DNA of 53,998 nt from Paramacrobiotus richtersi (lineage: Eukaryota > Tardigrada > Eutardigrada > Parachela > Macrobiotidae): positions 1-53,998 of the forward strand of contig JAQGAU010000033.1 of the NCBI GenBank assembly GCA_034698045.1, in the 5' to 3' direction. A program made the translations under genes and the position numbers. Positions 17,708 to 30,278 of this stretch are shown one piece after another. Within the stretch, counting starts at the first letter, position 1. Every line of letters starts with the position of its first letter. The notes under the pieces are model-generated. The model searched no databases. It saw only the letters and a list, made by a program, of their open reading frames with translations, and was not told the origin of the DNA.

Positions 17708-20700
17708 ATGAGTCGTTCCTTCGTCAAATCCCTATCGGACAACCCGAACCGTCCCTGCTTCTTCCTCCAGTACGGCGAGACCTTCCTCCTGCTAGACTGC
17801 GCTCTGGACGCCCGTTCCGCGCTGCATTTCCTCCCCGTCTCGCAGGTCTTCACCCCGGCGCTGTCGCAGATGAAGACCTGGAACCACAACAGCCCGTTTC
17901 TGAACGGCATTGGCAATGAGATCCTGGATAACGAGGGGAATCTCCTGTTGAACGGGGCACTGCAGTTCCAGATCCCCGAGTTCCAGCAGATCACACCGGA
18001 GGATCTGCATTATATTTTGATCTCCAATTTCGCTCAGGTGTTTGCCCTGCCGTATTTGATTACGGAGAAGAACTTTCATGGACGGATTTTCGCCACGGAA
18101 CCCACGGTGCAATTGGCACGAGACATTTTCAAGGTAAAAATTACAATTAAAAAAATAAAAAAATAAGAAAATAAAATAAAAAAAAATTTAATTAAAATGT
18201 TTACAATTTTCAGTGCATGTCATGGAAAAAAAAACCGTTCAGTTGTGAAAATGTTGCTCATTAAACGTGTTGTAACCACAGCTGAAACGATCTGCGCACC
18301 TCCCTGAAAGGAGCCATTGTTCTACGTCGTTCTTATGTCGCATTTACGGATGAATGAAATTCAATAAAAATAGTTTAGCCTGTTCAATTAATTAATGAAA
18401 ATTCATTTCTGAAAACTGATGAAAATTGATTTATTTGATTCATAAAAAGAAAAGTAACTACAAGGAAATAAAAAAAAAGAAATAAAACAGTACGATTATT
18501 ATTATTATTATTATTATTATAGCAATGCAGTAGCCAAAGCCTTAGTAAAGGCACTTACAACAGGACAATTAAGTCCTGATGACTGGCTATTGGAAATTTT
18601 TGGATTTTTTGAATTTTATAATTTTTTTGGTTGATTTTCGAAACGGAAATTTAGATAAAAGTACTCACGGTGGGAATCACGATAAGAAGTACGAAGACGG
18701 AACGAGCAGATAAAAAAAAAATTATTGAAAAGAAACGGATCAGTCGGTAAAACTTCAGTAAATAGTTTAATATATATAAAAATTTTATGCTAGGATTTTA
18801 TTCCGAATCCATTTACCTAATTTTTTAAATTTTTTTACTTTGTTAGGACTATGTTTTTGTTTTGTTGTCAGCTGCAAAATTTAATTCTGGTGGTAACCAC
18901 TAAACGAATGCATTTTATTAGGATATGGTGAATTATTTGGAAAATTACGGCAGCGCCACACAAGCGGACAAGTGGAAGGTGAAAGAAGCGAAACAGCTTT
19001 TACCTCCCGTCCTTCAAAACACTCGGCCGGAACTGTGGAAAACTCTGTGCTCCGTTGAAGCCCTGGAACTGGCATTGAAACGGCTGGAAGTGATTAATTT
19101 CCGACAGACGCTGTTTTTGGAGAATTCGCTAACCATCACAGCATACAGTTCCGGTTTCTGTATGGGCTCGTGTAACTGGGTGATTGAGTCGCCCAGGGAG
19201 AAGATTGTGTATATGTCCGGTAAGAAAGACGATCGGGATCTCATTGCATATCGAAAATGAACCTAAAAACAGGACAAACTGTGGTTTTGAATTTTGTTGA
19301 TTTAATTTATGAAAATATATTTACTGGAGCTTTTTGAAATGCATTTGATCATAAATGAAAATTAATGAAATTATCCAAACATATTTATGGAAATTTAATC
19401 AGTTATAAATGAAATATTTTGTGTATTAATAAAATGTTTTGTTTTTTATTTGCTCACTGCACAATGAAAATTTAACAAAAAAAGGAGAAACAACTGCGAT
19501 TCGGTTTTTGTTTGATAAATTTACATCAAAATATGTTTACTGACGTTCATAGAAATTCGTTTAACTAGATAAAAAATTATAAATAAATATATATTGATTT
19601 TAGCGCGCCACTTATTTAACAATCCCAGGCATGGTAGAAAAAACTACCGCTCATTCTGTCCAAAAGTTCTCAAGTCATTAAGATAAAAAATTATCTTAAT
19701 ATTAAAAGATATGTGAAAATATATACTTTTGAATTTCATTTAATTTAAATCAAAATATTTGTTATTTATTTGTTAGGGGTTGCTCGCAGAATGTGACTTA
19801 TTAAAATTTGTAATAAATTGTTCATTTAATCAAAAATTTGTTGTGATAAATTTCGTAAAATTCATGTATTTATTTATGAAAATCTCTTATTTTGTGGATG
19901 TGATGTACATTGTTGTGTTTTGCGTGGTAGATTCGTCGACTCTAACCACACATGTCCTGCCCATCGATCTGATAGAAGGGAAGAATGCCGACGTGGTCAT
20001 TGCCGCCGCCTTGAATATGGACCCGCAGCGTAGTCCGGAGGATTCTCTCAAGATGATGGCCCAAGCCATCAAGGTACGTGTACTTGCGTATGAGTCAAAA
20101 AACCCGGAAAATTCACTTTCTACTGAATAAGTTCTTTTTATTTTTATATCCTAATTAATTATATAAATATAGATTTGAATTAAATGCAATTGCATGACAA
20201 TGCCGGATTAATTAAAATAAAAATCACTGTACCGGTAAATATGACGGTTCAGTAAAACTGAAAATGCTCGCAAAAAAACAGTCTATTTACAATTTGCGTC
20301 GTTCAGTTGCCATGATCCTCAACAGATTTTTCGCGTATGACGATGTATCACTACCGAGCCACTGTACTACGTATTGCTTGCTAACGGAACGAGTCGATAC
20401 AAAAGCACACCGTGTTACAAGTTCACCAGACACAAAAGTACAAAAGTCATTTTTCAGAAAAAAAAACACCAGACTTGAATAAATTATCACAGTCTTCATG
20501 AAATCATCTAGGACTGTATTCGCGACGGCGGCAACGTCCTGATCCCCTTCCCCAGCGTGGACCTCTTAATCGACGTCCTGGAGTATCTCTTCCTGTACGT
20601 GGACGATATCCCCGGGAATCTACCCATCAACGTCATTTCCGCCACGGCCCACTCCCTCCTCTCCCTGTCCCAGGTGTTTTCGGAGTGGCTGAATAAGGAC

Positions 20701-23700
20701 TATCGGGATAAGGCGTATCTACCCGAGGAACCCTTTATCCACGGGGAGATGGTCCGTGCCGGGCGGATTAAGCTCTTCCCCGCCGTGGACGGGAAATTTT
20801 CCGAGACATTCAAGAGTCCGTCGATCGTATTGTGCTCGCACTATAGTCTGCGGTTTGGACCGGTGGTGCATTTGCTGTCGCAGTGGAAGAGCGCGGCGCG
20901 GAATAGTATCGTGTTTATTGACTCGGAGTTCCATCCTAGTGAGGTGTTGGCGCCGTATTTGCCGGTTATGATGAAGGTCGCCTACTGCCCATTGGTTAGT
21001 AGCACCGCCTTATGTTTAATTAATTTATTAATAATTATTTTTAATTATTAATAATTAATTTCGAAATATTTACAGAATTATTTGAGTACTTTGTTTTATT
21101 TATTTTTAATCGGAAATTTGTTTCACAGATTTATTTTGAGTACTTTTTTTGATTCGGAAATTTATTTTTTATTTATTTGTATTATTCTTTTGTTTGGTTA
21201 CTGTACGAAGCCAGCAGAAGAAAACTTTTCAAAATTTCCAAGAAAATTATTTGTAAAACGAATATTTAAATAGCAAAACGAAACACCACACAGCTTGTAC
21301 AGCTCCTGTAAATTTGTGATATCTGAAAACAGTGGAAAACAAATTGAATGGAAAATTAATAGATCCGGTTTAGTTTTTGTCACCTGCGTTATCGTTCTTT
21401 ATCAAGCGAGCCGGTATTGGCAAAAGTGTCAGAAGTGGCGTGAAAAAAGTTTTTTTTAATTTCTAACGCTGCCAGTGTTTGTTGGTTGGTTATCGATCAT
21501 AAAGGATCCAGACGCACCAGATGCCGCTATGCTACGCCGCTCGCTTAAAGTGCTAGTCATTTTCGGAAAACTAGCAGTAAAATGTCATTGATGTGGCTTC
21601 TAAACAACTGTCAGTGCAATATAAACATTGGAATCAATAGTTTCAGTAACTGAATCCAAACTGATCGAATAATATAAAATACAGACAAATCTAAACAGAA
21701 AAACAGACAGGAATCAACTGTGCACAACCCAGATTTGCTGATATTCATAAATTTCCGGAATTAAAATACCTGATGTCTAGGACACCCGCCTGAAACCCAG
21801 CCAGCTGACCAAAATGCTCGAGATTCTCCAGCCCCGCTGTCTGGTCATCCACGAGCGCTACCTCTCCGGTCTGGGCAGCACCCCCGACAGCGTCGACTAC
21901 ATGGTCCGCTGTCCACCCGGGACGACCGTCCTCCCCATCCGCGACAACCAGGACATTGCTCTCCCGGTGCGCAGTGGCTGGCTCAACACCATCGCCCCCG
22001 CCGGTTTCCTGGCCACCATCCCCCTGACCCGCGTGGATAACCACTTGGTGGCGCGGTGCTTTGGGGTGTTGAGGACCGTGGATAACAAGTACCATTTGGA
22101 TGCAGTGGGGAAGTGTACGGCACCGGTTTCTCTAGGGGATAAAGGTCCGGATGTTGCGAAGCTGGTCAGGTTGATGCGGAAGGAGGGGTTTGGGGATGTA
22201 AGGTTGGAGGGGGGTGAGACGGAGAATGGACGGTGTCGCGTGGTGAGTGGTAGTGTGTAATTTTGCATGCTGCATTTCCGTTTTGCTAGGTACTGCATTT
22301 TATTTTGAATTTTATTTTTTTGAATTTTATTGAATTTTTATTGAATTTTATTTGAATTTGAATTTCATTATTTTATTTTATTTTGAATTTATTTTTTTGA
22401 ATTTTGTTCCCAAATTATGGGCATTTTATCCTCGAACGATGCTTTCGAAGTCTGTTAAAAAACCACTTGGGAATAATTTGTTATGCATTGCGTTTTTTTT
22501 TGAATTTTGTTCCCCGATTTTTTTCCCAAATCATGGACATTTTATTCTCGAACGATGCTTTTGAAGTCTGTTAAAAAATAACTAGGGAATATTGTAAAAT
22601 TTTTGTTTGTTTTTTTCCCGCGATTTTTGTCCAAATTATCGACACTGTTTTCTCAAACGATGGTTTTTGAAGTCTGTTAAAATGCTTGAGAAATATTTTA
22701 AGATTACACTTAGTTTGTTTCGGACTAGTAGAGTGGTCAGTTTTCTTATGACACTTGCTAATGGTTAGAAACAAAAGTAAAAGAAATTTATTACTATTGA
22801 ATTATGTCTAGAATTTATTATTCTGGAATTATGTCCCTGCGGATTATGTTTGCAAATTGTACGAAATTTTTTGCGCCGATTTATTGAGATTATTCTGACG
22901 ACTTTGTTAAAATTAGCAAAATTTTGTTTTGAGTTTCGTGGAATTTGTGGGGATAATTGGAATATCTGGAGTGAAAGGGGATTTGTTCGTAATATGACTG
23001 ATGTAAGGTGGCATACATAAGTTGTGGAAACCGTAGTGTAGAGGCAAAATAAACCTGATCGCCGATCTGCTGGTTGGTGAATGAGCCGAATATTCGAATT
23101 ATATTATCAACAACAACACGTATTTCGTTTAACCTTTTTGCTAAACTACGATGTCCAGCGACGAAGTGTAGATATGTTTCTTGTACTTTCTTTCTGTAAA
23201 TTATTATCTTTAAATTCGCTCCGGAATGTATTTGCAAGCAAAATGATCACCGATTTACTGAGATTTATGATTCTGAAAATTTCGTGAAATTTTGGAGCAT
23301 TTTTAGGAGGTTTCGTGAAATTTGGGGAAATAATTATAATATCTTGAGTGCAACGGGATTTGTTCGTTAACATGACTGCTGTGAGCTGGGTGCACAAAAG
23401 CTGAGGAAACCGTAGTGTAGAGGCACATATGGCTCTGGTAACCGCTGGGTAAAAGAGCCGAATATTTGAATTGTTTTCAACAACAGCACAGATATCGTTA
23501 GTATTTTTTTAGAAATTATTGTGTTAAAATTTGCAGCATTTTGTTTTATGATTTTGTGCAATTTGTGGGGTTAAGTGTATTATGTTGAGTGAAATGGGAT
23601 TTGTTCGTAACATGACTGCTGTTGAGAACATTAGATGGCACAGAAAAGTTGTGGAAACCGTAGTGTAAAGGCAAATCAGGAGGGAGCCAAGAGCTTTTAG

Positions 23701-24364
23701 TTGGTGAAGAGCCGAATATTCGAATTGTTTTCAACAGTAGCACAGATTTCGTTTATCTTTTCACAAATTATTTTGTTAAAATTAACAACATTTTGTTTTA
23801 TGTTAATGTGAAATCTGTGAGGATGAATGTACTATGTACAGTGAATAGGGTTCGTTACGTAATATGACTGCTGTGAGTTGAGCACGCAGAAGTTGTAGCA
23901 ACCGTAGTGTAGAGGCAAATTAGTCCTGGGCAAGTTGTGAAATGAGTCAATTATAGAAATTGTTGTCAACAATATGATAGCATTTGTTCGACATTTTTTT
24001 AGTGAACAACGACGTCCGAACTACCGTTCGTAAGCTGATGAAAACAAACGAAACACAGAAAAATACAACACCAGTGTGTTTTTTAGATTGTTGTACTGTA
24101 AAGTCAATGGTCTTCACAAATGTTACAAATCATTCCGATATTGTGTAGATTTGCGGGAGTCACGGAGTCGAAGTAGTGGTCAGCCAGGGCGTCACGGAGA
24201 TCATCATGAAGAAGCCTTCGAAAGAGCTGCGGAATCAGCTGCGGACGCTGCTACAGGCCGTCCGCGAACCGGATCCGCCCACTCTTCCGGGTGTCCCGTT
24301 GATCCCCGACGAACCTTTACCCGAACCGGATGCAGGCAGCGGCAGTAGTACAAATGTCCGATGA
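17708..24364 (+). CDS. INTS9: Integrator complex subunit 9
   Basis: Six exons with exact phase agreement: 17708-18133, 18922-19219, 19931-20073, 20512-20994, 21781-22242 and 24149-24364, predicted 675 aa (human about 658). INTS9 is the catalytically inactive metallo-beta-lactamase/beta-CASP partner of INTS11 in the nuclear Integrator complex, which cleaves snRNA 3' ends and promoter-proximal RNA. Family landmarks seen are LLLDCALD near residue 28, ILISNFAQVFALPY at 103-116 where an active enzyme would carry its HxHxDH zinc ligands, ATEPTVQLAR near 129, the SSGFCMGSCNWVIESP beta-CASP segment, DGGNVLIPFPSVDLL, YLPEEPFIH, VLCSHYSLRFG and AYCPLDTRL. The last exon supplies the small C-terminal domain that pairs with INTS11 (EIIMKKPSKELRNQLRTLLQ). 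The 1.9-kb last intron contains the four-unit repeat array; the first intron contains the outer repeat at 18525. The start was chosen because upstream frames close and the N-terminus aligns with the family. Confidence 0.95.
18494..18520. repeat. (ATT)n microsatellite
   Basis: About nine ATT repeats in INTS9 intron 1, directly before the interspersed repeat at 18525. Confidence 0.95.
18525..18620. repeat. interspersed repeat, unoccupied copy
   Basis: A stretch beginning GCAGTAGCCAAAGCCTTAGT and containing AATTAAGTCCTGATGACTGG occurs here without interruption and at 33163-33415 with a 174-bp insert after TTAA. A third, partial copy (TCCTGATGGCTGGCTACTGG) lies at about 33512. It gives a clean empty-site control for the insertion in RACGAP1 intron 5. 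Its own nature is unclear. Confidence 0.85.
22390..22700. repeat. three tandem units of about 105 bp
   Basis: Each unit contains a CCCAAATTATGGGCATTTT-like start, CTCGAACGATGCTTT and GAAGTCTGTTAAAA. They lie in INTS9 intron 5, just after exon 5. Confidence 0.8.
22890..24000 (+). repeat. four-unit tandem array of A-box-like repeats
   Basis: Cores CCGTAGTGTAGAGGC at 23031-23045, 23410-23424, 23658-23672 (AAAGGC variant) and 23902-23916, spaced about 380, 250 and 245 bp. Every unit has the same order: TGTTAAAATTA..., TTTGTGGGG, TTTGTTCGTAA-ATGACTG, GTTGTGGAAA + core, then about 55 bases later GAGCCGAATATTCGAATTGT and TTTTCAACAA. The CCGTAGTGTAG core matches the 5' part of animal tRNA-Val, including its RNA polymerase III A box, and TTCGAAT matches the B-box centre. 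It lies inside INTS9 intron 5. Confidence 0.85.
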
Positions 24365-24639
24365 TTAATCTGCACTCGATTGCTGAGATGTGAAGAAAAT
24401 ATTCATGTTGAAGGGAATTTTTTTGGTTTTTTTTTGTGTTTCTTTCGACTTTAAAATGCATTTGACAATGGATTTTTTGGAAGAAATTGTGCAGTTTCAC
24501 TCGATGATTAGTAGTTTTTCAGCCAAGGAGCACATAAATTTATCAAAATTGCATAATTGTTGGATTATAATGTGATGCATTATTTTGAAGTAGATCATAC
24601 AAGCTAATTAAAAAATACAATTATTTTTAAATATTCATA

Positions 24640-25700
24640 CAGATTAACACAATATTGATAACTAGCCAGTAACCACAAACTGGCCAGATTTTTTCCAGTG
24701 GTTGGAAGGTGGAGCATAACAGTAATTAAGTATACAACCCGAGTCCAATTATTTAGAATATTCATACAAATTAAAACAATCTAGTCAGTAATCACAAATT
24801 AGCCAGGGTTTTTCCGGTGGTCAGAAATGGCCATTGTGAATTGTCAGTGTATCAGTATAAATTTGCACCGTGATGAAATCGTAGGGTAGTGGCTTCGAAG
24901 CTGGAAAATCCTGCGGTTTGTACATAGAAAGACCACGCACAGTCAATAGCATTGTCAGATAAACAGCCTGCATTTTTTTCTTTCGAACATACTTTTTTAT
25001 CACATGCTTCGCTTTTGCAGTGCTTTTAACAGCGAAATGGTCCATTGTCGGCGACCGGTAGTTTTTTCCAACCAACGAGCGCATAAACTTGTTTACCGTA
25101 CATTAGGGAATTATCTGATATGGTATAGATACCTTACGAATAAATCACACCAGGTAATTAAAGCTGTCACTGGGTTTGTAAGAGAGTTTACTTTAAACTC
25201 AGCACAACCACTACAAACTCTTCTTCGCTCGAATTCGTCTTGATCAAAATAATGTCGTCGTGACCTTTTCGGTCTGTGATCAACTCGCGAGGATCTTACA
25301 ATACACTACAACCTGATGAGCGTTTTATGAATCGCCAACGACTTGTCAGAACGTCGGTATTCGGTATCAATTCACATTGTGATGGAATCGTAGGGCAGTG
25401 GCTTCTTAAAAGGCGCGGCATACTGTAAGCAGTATTACAGCAAGCTTAACAATATTCTAGCTGTACAATCAGAAATATTTCTTGTATAACCCGCAGTTTT
25501 TTGTTGCGAACATGATTTTTTTTGACTCCCTTCGCTTGCCGCGAAAACTAACGTACAGTACCCGTTCCAGATAGACAGCATTCATAATCGGCAAAAAATG
25601 ATTAAAAAGTTGCTTGAAGTGGGGTTTTTCGTTGTTCTTCCATTTCCCTGCAGTTGTTGACAAATACAGTTTTTTAAATATAAATTTCAATTGTTATAAA
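24640..25700 (+). repeat. duplicated repeat pair downstream of INTS9
   Basis: Two A-box-like cores, CGTAGGGTAGTGGCTT (24880) and CGTAGGGCAGTGGCTT (25389), each follow a GTGATGRAAT leader. Upstream, a segment of about 75 bp (ATATTCATACA...AACTAGCCAGTAA..CACAAA) occurs twice, near 24630 and 24760. No gene is evident here. Confidence 0.75.
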
Positions 25701-26261
25701 TCTGTTCCAAGTTGCTTGAAAGTTTGATGGACGTCTCTTTACTTCTGGCTGTAATTAACAATAAGCTGTTTATCTTATGGATTACTCGGTTAACCAAACA
25801 ATACACCAATTCACACATTAATTTTAATTAAATATATATTCCAATTGTTTTTTAATCAATAATTTTTTATTTCTGAATTATTGAAATTAATTCATTTCAT
25901 TGTTTTTTTAATCAATGTTTTTTAACTGAATTGTTTTGCGTACTTAATTAAACTTTAATTAATCAATTCAACTTTAATTTAATTAAAGCTGAATTGATTA
26001 ATTAAAGTTTTTTTTCAACCGGGGTTTGTAACTGAGTCCAGGTCACAGCACAAAAAGAGGCAGAAACAATATTAATTGATATTCATGTCGACCAACACAA
26101 AACAAAATTAATTAATTAATTTTGTTCAACTTCCGCACATTGTGTGTACATACAAAATAATCCCTTTTCATACTTCTCTGCATTTCCCAGCACAATAAAC
26201 CAGCCATCAAACAAATAAAACTCAAAAAAACTATAAACCTTGCAAAACCACAATTCCACGT
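25701..26261. other. AT-rich intergenic; inverted AATTAAT tracts
   Basis: The 3' ends of INTS9 and the PRDM-like gene converge on this stretch. It is dominated by TTAATTAA-type sequence with several short inverted repeats (for example 25960-26005). Nothing coding seen. Confidence 0.5.
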
Positions 26262-28433
26262 TCATTTCCGCAACATCCGAAACCCCGCCCCCTGGCTCTT
26301 ACTCCCACAGACATGCTCGGCGATCCTGGTCCGACTGACCCGCTGATAACACACGGCACACACACTATACCGATCGGGACAGTGCGCCGACCACATGTGC
26401 ATCTGCAGCGTGTTCTTGGCTGGAAAGTTCTCATTGCATTGATCACAGAAGAATAAGCGTTTAATCGGTAATGGAGGCGGCATATTCTGGAGATCGGCGT
26501 CGTCCACCGGGAGCGGCGGCGGCATATCCAGGAGACCATCCACTTCCATGCAATTCGATGGGAAACCGTTGGAAAGTGGTTTTTCCGGGTTTTGCGAAGA
26601 ATTTTCATGATGACTGTGCACAACCGAGATTTCGTCGGTGGGAGGTAGTGAATTTTGGGAATTGATTTCCAGTCCCAGAGCGGATAAAATTCGGGATTCT
26701 GAGCCAATTTTCGTGTGGATATCTTCGTGGAGATTTGAGTAATCTAGTATAAAAAAAAGCGTCATTATTATAATAATTTTCTGAATTAATTAATTAAATT
26801 AAAATTAATTTTTAACAAAGATTGTGAGCCTTAAAGAAAAAAGACCAAAATAAATGGTAATGTTAATAATAGATGATATTATTAAGTATGAACGGAAGAC
26901 AAAACGGCCAACGTTGTATTAGCAAAATGGAGAAACAACATACTTTTGTAACGAACAACTGTTAAAAATTAAAATTCGTTCGATCAGCCTGACTGTAGTT
27001 TAAACTGCTTACAAGCAGACTCTTATAGGATTTATCAGCTACGTAGTGAAGTGGCTAATCCACTATGAGACCGTATGCTGCTGTCACGTTTTAGTGCATC
27101 GAAAATTAACAGTTCTCGTTCGTTACTTTTTCCTGCATCTGTTATCCTTATAATTTTCGTTTGATGCTCAATTTGAAAGAAAAGCAGTCCCGTTCGTCTA
27201 GCTCGAAAAAGGAATTATTTTTATCAATTTTCATAGTTTTATTTCAGTACTGTGATTGTATTGTCGGGACTATTTTGAACGACTTGATGATGCACAAATC
27301 TCTGTAAATTTTACTGATTTTAAAACAAGACAGGATTTAAAAAAAATTATTAAAAAAAATTAAGAACGCTGGAAAGTATGTTCTTTATTAACTATCTGCT
27401 ATAAAATATTTATTTAAAGTATAAAATTTATATCTTACATTTTTCCGAATTTTAAAAAATTTAAAACTTGCATTTTTCTGATTTTTAAGACAAGAGAAAG
27501 CTTAAAGAAACTTGAAAACACTGGAAAATAATTTCTGTAAAATCAGCCTCACCGAAACTGATTACCGGTCCCCGTCCAGTCGCCGCCGCATAATCACTCG
27601 AATACGCCACTTTGAGTTCTTCCCCGGGTAAAATAACCGTAGTGCTGACAAACACCACCTGAGATTCCTTCAAATACACGGCGAGATTCACTTCATCCGG
27701 ATCCTCAGCGAATCGGATATATCGCAGCCAATTGGAGAAGTGTTCCGATTCCAGGTGGTAGTACAGTAAGCCGCCGCCCTCGGGGTTCGGGTAGGCGTAC
27801 TGAAAAGACGGAGGGGGTTCGTGGGAGACTGGAGCGACTAACGGACCGAAGATGGTCTGGAGAGGGATGCCTTCTTTGGCGCGAACTAATTTTCCTGCAA
27901 TTCAAATGCAAAAAGACTGATACAGACAGATAGTGGCGTCGCTAAGCCAACGCGTATCCATGATTTACACGTGTAGGGAGGGTAAACTCCCCTACAAACA
28001 ATCTCGTTGCGCTACGCCATCATGCAATTTTCAAACACAAAAAATACGATCTAATCGGGTTTTTGTCAGTCTTTTGCGCTCATAAAGGCTTTGTATGGCA
28101 AAATTATGAGAAATATACCTGTGGGGGAATCTGAGCAACTCTCCAACGCCAAGGATTTCGGAAGACTGGTCACTGCGAAGGGAATAACGGGTTCATCAGG
28201 GATGGATGTCGCGTGGAGCCAGCACGGCGCTGTTTGGAATATCTGGCACTCCTGGCATACTAAACCATAAAAATCCGTTTACACATTTGGAATTCACGAA
28301 AAAATGATAATTGTGTGATCATACGTATGCGTTCATGAAGCGGACGCGGAGCAGCAGACTGCAGAGGTTCTTCCACATTTTGCAGAACTGGCAAGGTTTC
28401 CCGTGCTGGAAGAGGCTCTTCGCTACTGGACAT
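26262..28433 (-). CDS. PRDM-family PR/SET-domain protein
   Basis: Four minus-strand exons agree in phase: 28433-28325 (from the first in-frame ATG, MSSSEEPLPARE), 28259-28119, 27894-27553 and 26743-26262, giving about 357 aa. Exon 2 has the short zinc knuckle that precedes PR domains (CQECQIFQTAPCWLH) and the following DEPVIPFAVTSLPKSL segment. Exon 3 is the PR/SET core: GIPLQTIFGPL, SNWLRYIRFAEDPDEVNLAV and ILPGEELKVAYSSDYA. Exon 4 has a proline-rich acidic linker with a repeated MPPPLP and one C2H2 finger (FFCDQCNENFPAKNTLQMHM), plus a second degenerate cysteine cluster. PRDM proteins are nuclear regulators, some with histone methyltransferase activity; whether this one is active cannot be told. 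The subfamily is not clear: most members have more fingers. A further upstream exon is possible (see 28631-28736). Confidence 0.8.
27042..27057 (+). repeat. A-box-like repeat core in PRDM intron
   Basis: CGTAGTGAAGTGGCTA, followed by ATCCACTA, so AGTG...CACT could form a tRNA-like D-arm. It lies in the 0.8-kb last intron of the PRDM-like gene. Confidence 0.65.
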
Positions 28434-28630
28434 GCTGTTTTTGGAATGAGTACTTTTCAGCTTGCGTTGCAATATGGATTAACCAGAAATTAAAGAGGAA
28501 TTCCCTAAAATCTTGAGGAGTCAGGACGGATAAAACAGCTAAAACAGTAAAAAGCTATAAGTACCAAAAACAGTAGAAAAATGCACAAAGCGACAAGTCA
28601 CAAGCAGTCTGTCTATGCTGGGGAAAGTAC

Positions 28631-28736
28631 CTGCTGTCCGCCGCTGGGCTGCATCGGCATGTGGCTGTTATTGCAACTTGGAACCGTCGAGCTTGGCGGC
28701 TGCCATTGTTCAGGTGCAAAAGGCGGGAGACGATTA
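28631..28736 (-). CDS. possible N-terminal exon of the PRDM-like gene
   Basis: The minus strand has an open stretch rich in Pro, Gln and Ser (FAPEQWQPPSSTVPSC, then HMPMQPSGGQQ) that ends exactly at a donor, CAGCAG|GTACTT, at 28630. Such text is typical of the disordered N-terminus of transcription regulators. The acceptor that would join it in frame to the exon at 28433 (after CGCAAG) is poor, and its own 5' boundary is uncertain. Confidence 0.3.
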
Positions 28737-28739
28737 AAC

Positions 28740-30278
28740 TTTTACTTGTTACAAGTCAAGACCAATATCGAAACAAATCCTTTAATGTTCTCATTATATC
28801 CGGACGTTCTGGGACTACTGTTACAGACATAAGTTTAGGGTCGTTCGGGGTTTAATAAATTCCATGATTTGTTCAAAGCATCAGCGACAATCAGAGCTAC
28901 GGCCAATCGATCAGAAGAGAAAAAGATGAAGAAATTATACAACAAAATTAATACTGTGATTAGAATCCTTTAAAAATACAAATAAATACGTAACAAAAAA
29001 GCAAACTCAATATAATTATACTGTTCAACGTGAGTAATTTGTTGCGAAATCATTGAGTATGAACGCGCTATTAATTTCGACTAGCGTTCTTTTTCCTGAG
29101 CTCCATAAGCCATTACACTACGTAATCCGACCAGCATCATGTATGCATCGCAGCATGTAAATCCGATGTCGATAGCGAAGTGATCCAGTCGACTGTTTAT
29201 TACCATGCGGTTTATATAGCCGATTAAAACTTTGTAATTAACTGCCATTACTTTGTAAAAATTAAATTACAAATTAAATAAATTTATTAAATTACAAATT
29301 AAATAAATTTATTAAATCACAAATGAAATAAATTTATTAAATTATACATGAAATAAATTTATTAAATTACAAATTAAATAAATCTATTAAATCACAGACT
29401 AAAGAAATTTATTAAATTGCAAATTAAATAAATTCATTCAATTACAAAGTACTGTAATGCCATTACTTTGCGATTCGGAGCAAATTACTTCAGAAGGAAA
29501 TTTCATCGCGTTTAATTAACTGCGAATTAAGATTGCGGAAATATCCGCATCAACACTGTTCCAATTCATTTCAATATTTGCGAAAATTTTACTTGAAAAA
29601 TACAATTAAATTCCACTTCATGACTCTGCAGTATCAACCGAACATCTACAACCGTACACATACAAAAAACCGAAAGCCAGCATAATCTCGTCGCTGGCTA
29701 GAAACGCTCACAACAACTTCGGCAAAAGTAGTCAAAAATACAAAAAACTGATAACGTAATAACAGCACTGTAAAAAATCTGATAATACCAAAAAATGCAG
29801 ATTCATAAAGCAAAATCAACGAAAGATGTGCTGAAAACCAGGGAAATACAAGAAACGCTCATTGAACGAGCCGGCGGCAAAAGTGAACGATTTAATCAGC
29901 CAAAGGAGATTTGAACTCAGCTGAATCCATTCGGGAGCTGAATGTAGGTTTGCTACAAAGAAACAGACAATTTCATCAATAACATCATTATCTGGTTTTG
30001 TGAAGGTGAGTGGTTAAAAGTTTCCAAAATAAACTGTAAAAAAATGACCAAATAAACAAAGATAAAAGCAATTAACAGTAATTATTATTAAAAAATTAAT
30101 TATTAAACAAAATAATTATCAAAAATAATAATAATTATTATAATTATTAAAAAGTAATTATTATAGCGATTCTAAGCGTCTTCTCCAGTTTTAGATTATG
30201 ACTGTTGTGCGAATCCTTTATACTAACATTTAAATAACAAAAAATACCAAAGAATGGTGTTTATGTACGGAATATCGA
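28740..30278. other. intergenic, PRDM 5' side to RACGAP1 3' side
   Basis: Contains an A-box-like core on the minus strand at 29122-29109 (CGTAGTGTAATGGC), a tandem AT-rich array (29250-29450) and short inverted AATTATTA tracts near 30080-30165. No exon is convincing, though an additional RACGAP1 3' exon or PRDM 5' exon cannot be excluded. Confidence 0.5.
29250..29450. repeat. tandem array of 23-24 bp AT-rich units
   Basis: About eight imperfect copies of ATTACAAATTAAATAAATTT. Confidence 0.9.

Noticed and set aside
18565-18600. Possible hammerhead ribozyme (CTGATGA ... GGAAA) in the interspersed repeat
   Set aside because: The CTGATGA and GAAA boxes are present, but the stretch between them does not form a convincing stem II, and no NUH cleavage triplet precedes the short GGAC/GTCC hairpin. 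The 33512 copy has CTGATGG.
23031-23100. A genuine tRNA gene at the A-box-like core
   Set aside because: The A box and a B-box-like TTCGAAT are present, but the acceptor, anticodon and T stems do not pair, and the spacing between boxes is about 10 bases too long.
25960-26005. Inverted TTAATTAA tracts as a terminator or structured element
   Set aside because: Low-complexity AT sequence between convergent genes forms such inverted repeats by chance.
26231-26707. 158-codon frame overlapping the last PRDM exon
   Set aside because: The frame carrying the zinc finger (stop at 26262) joins in phase with the PR-domain exon. This overlapping frame would need a different donor and encodes Arg/Cys-rich text with no domain.
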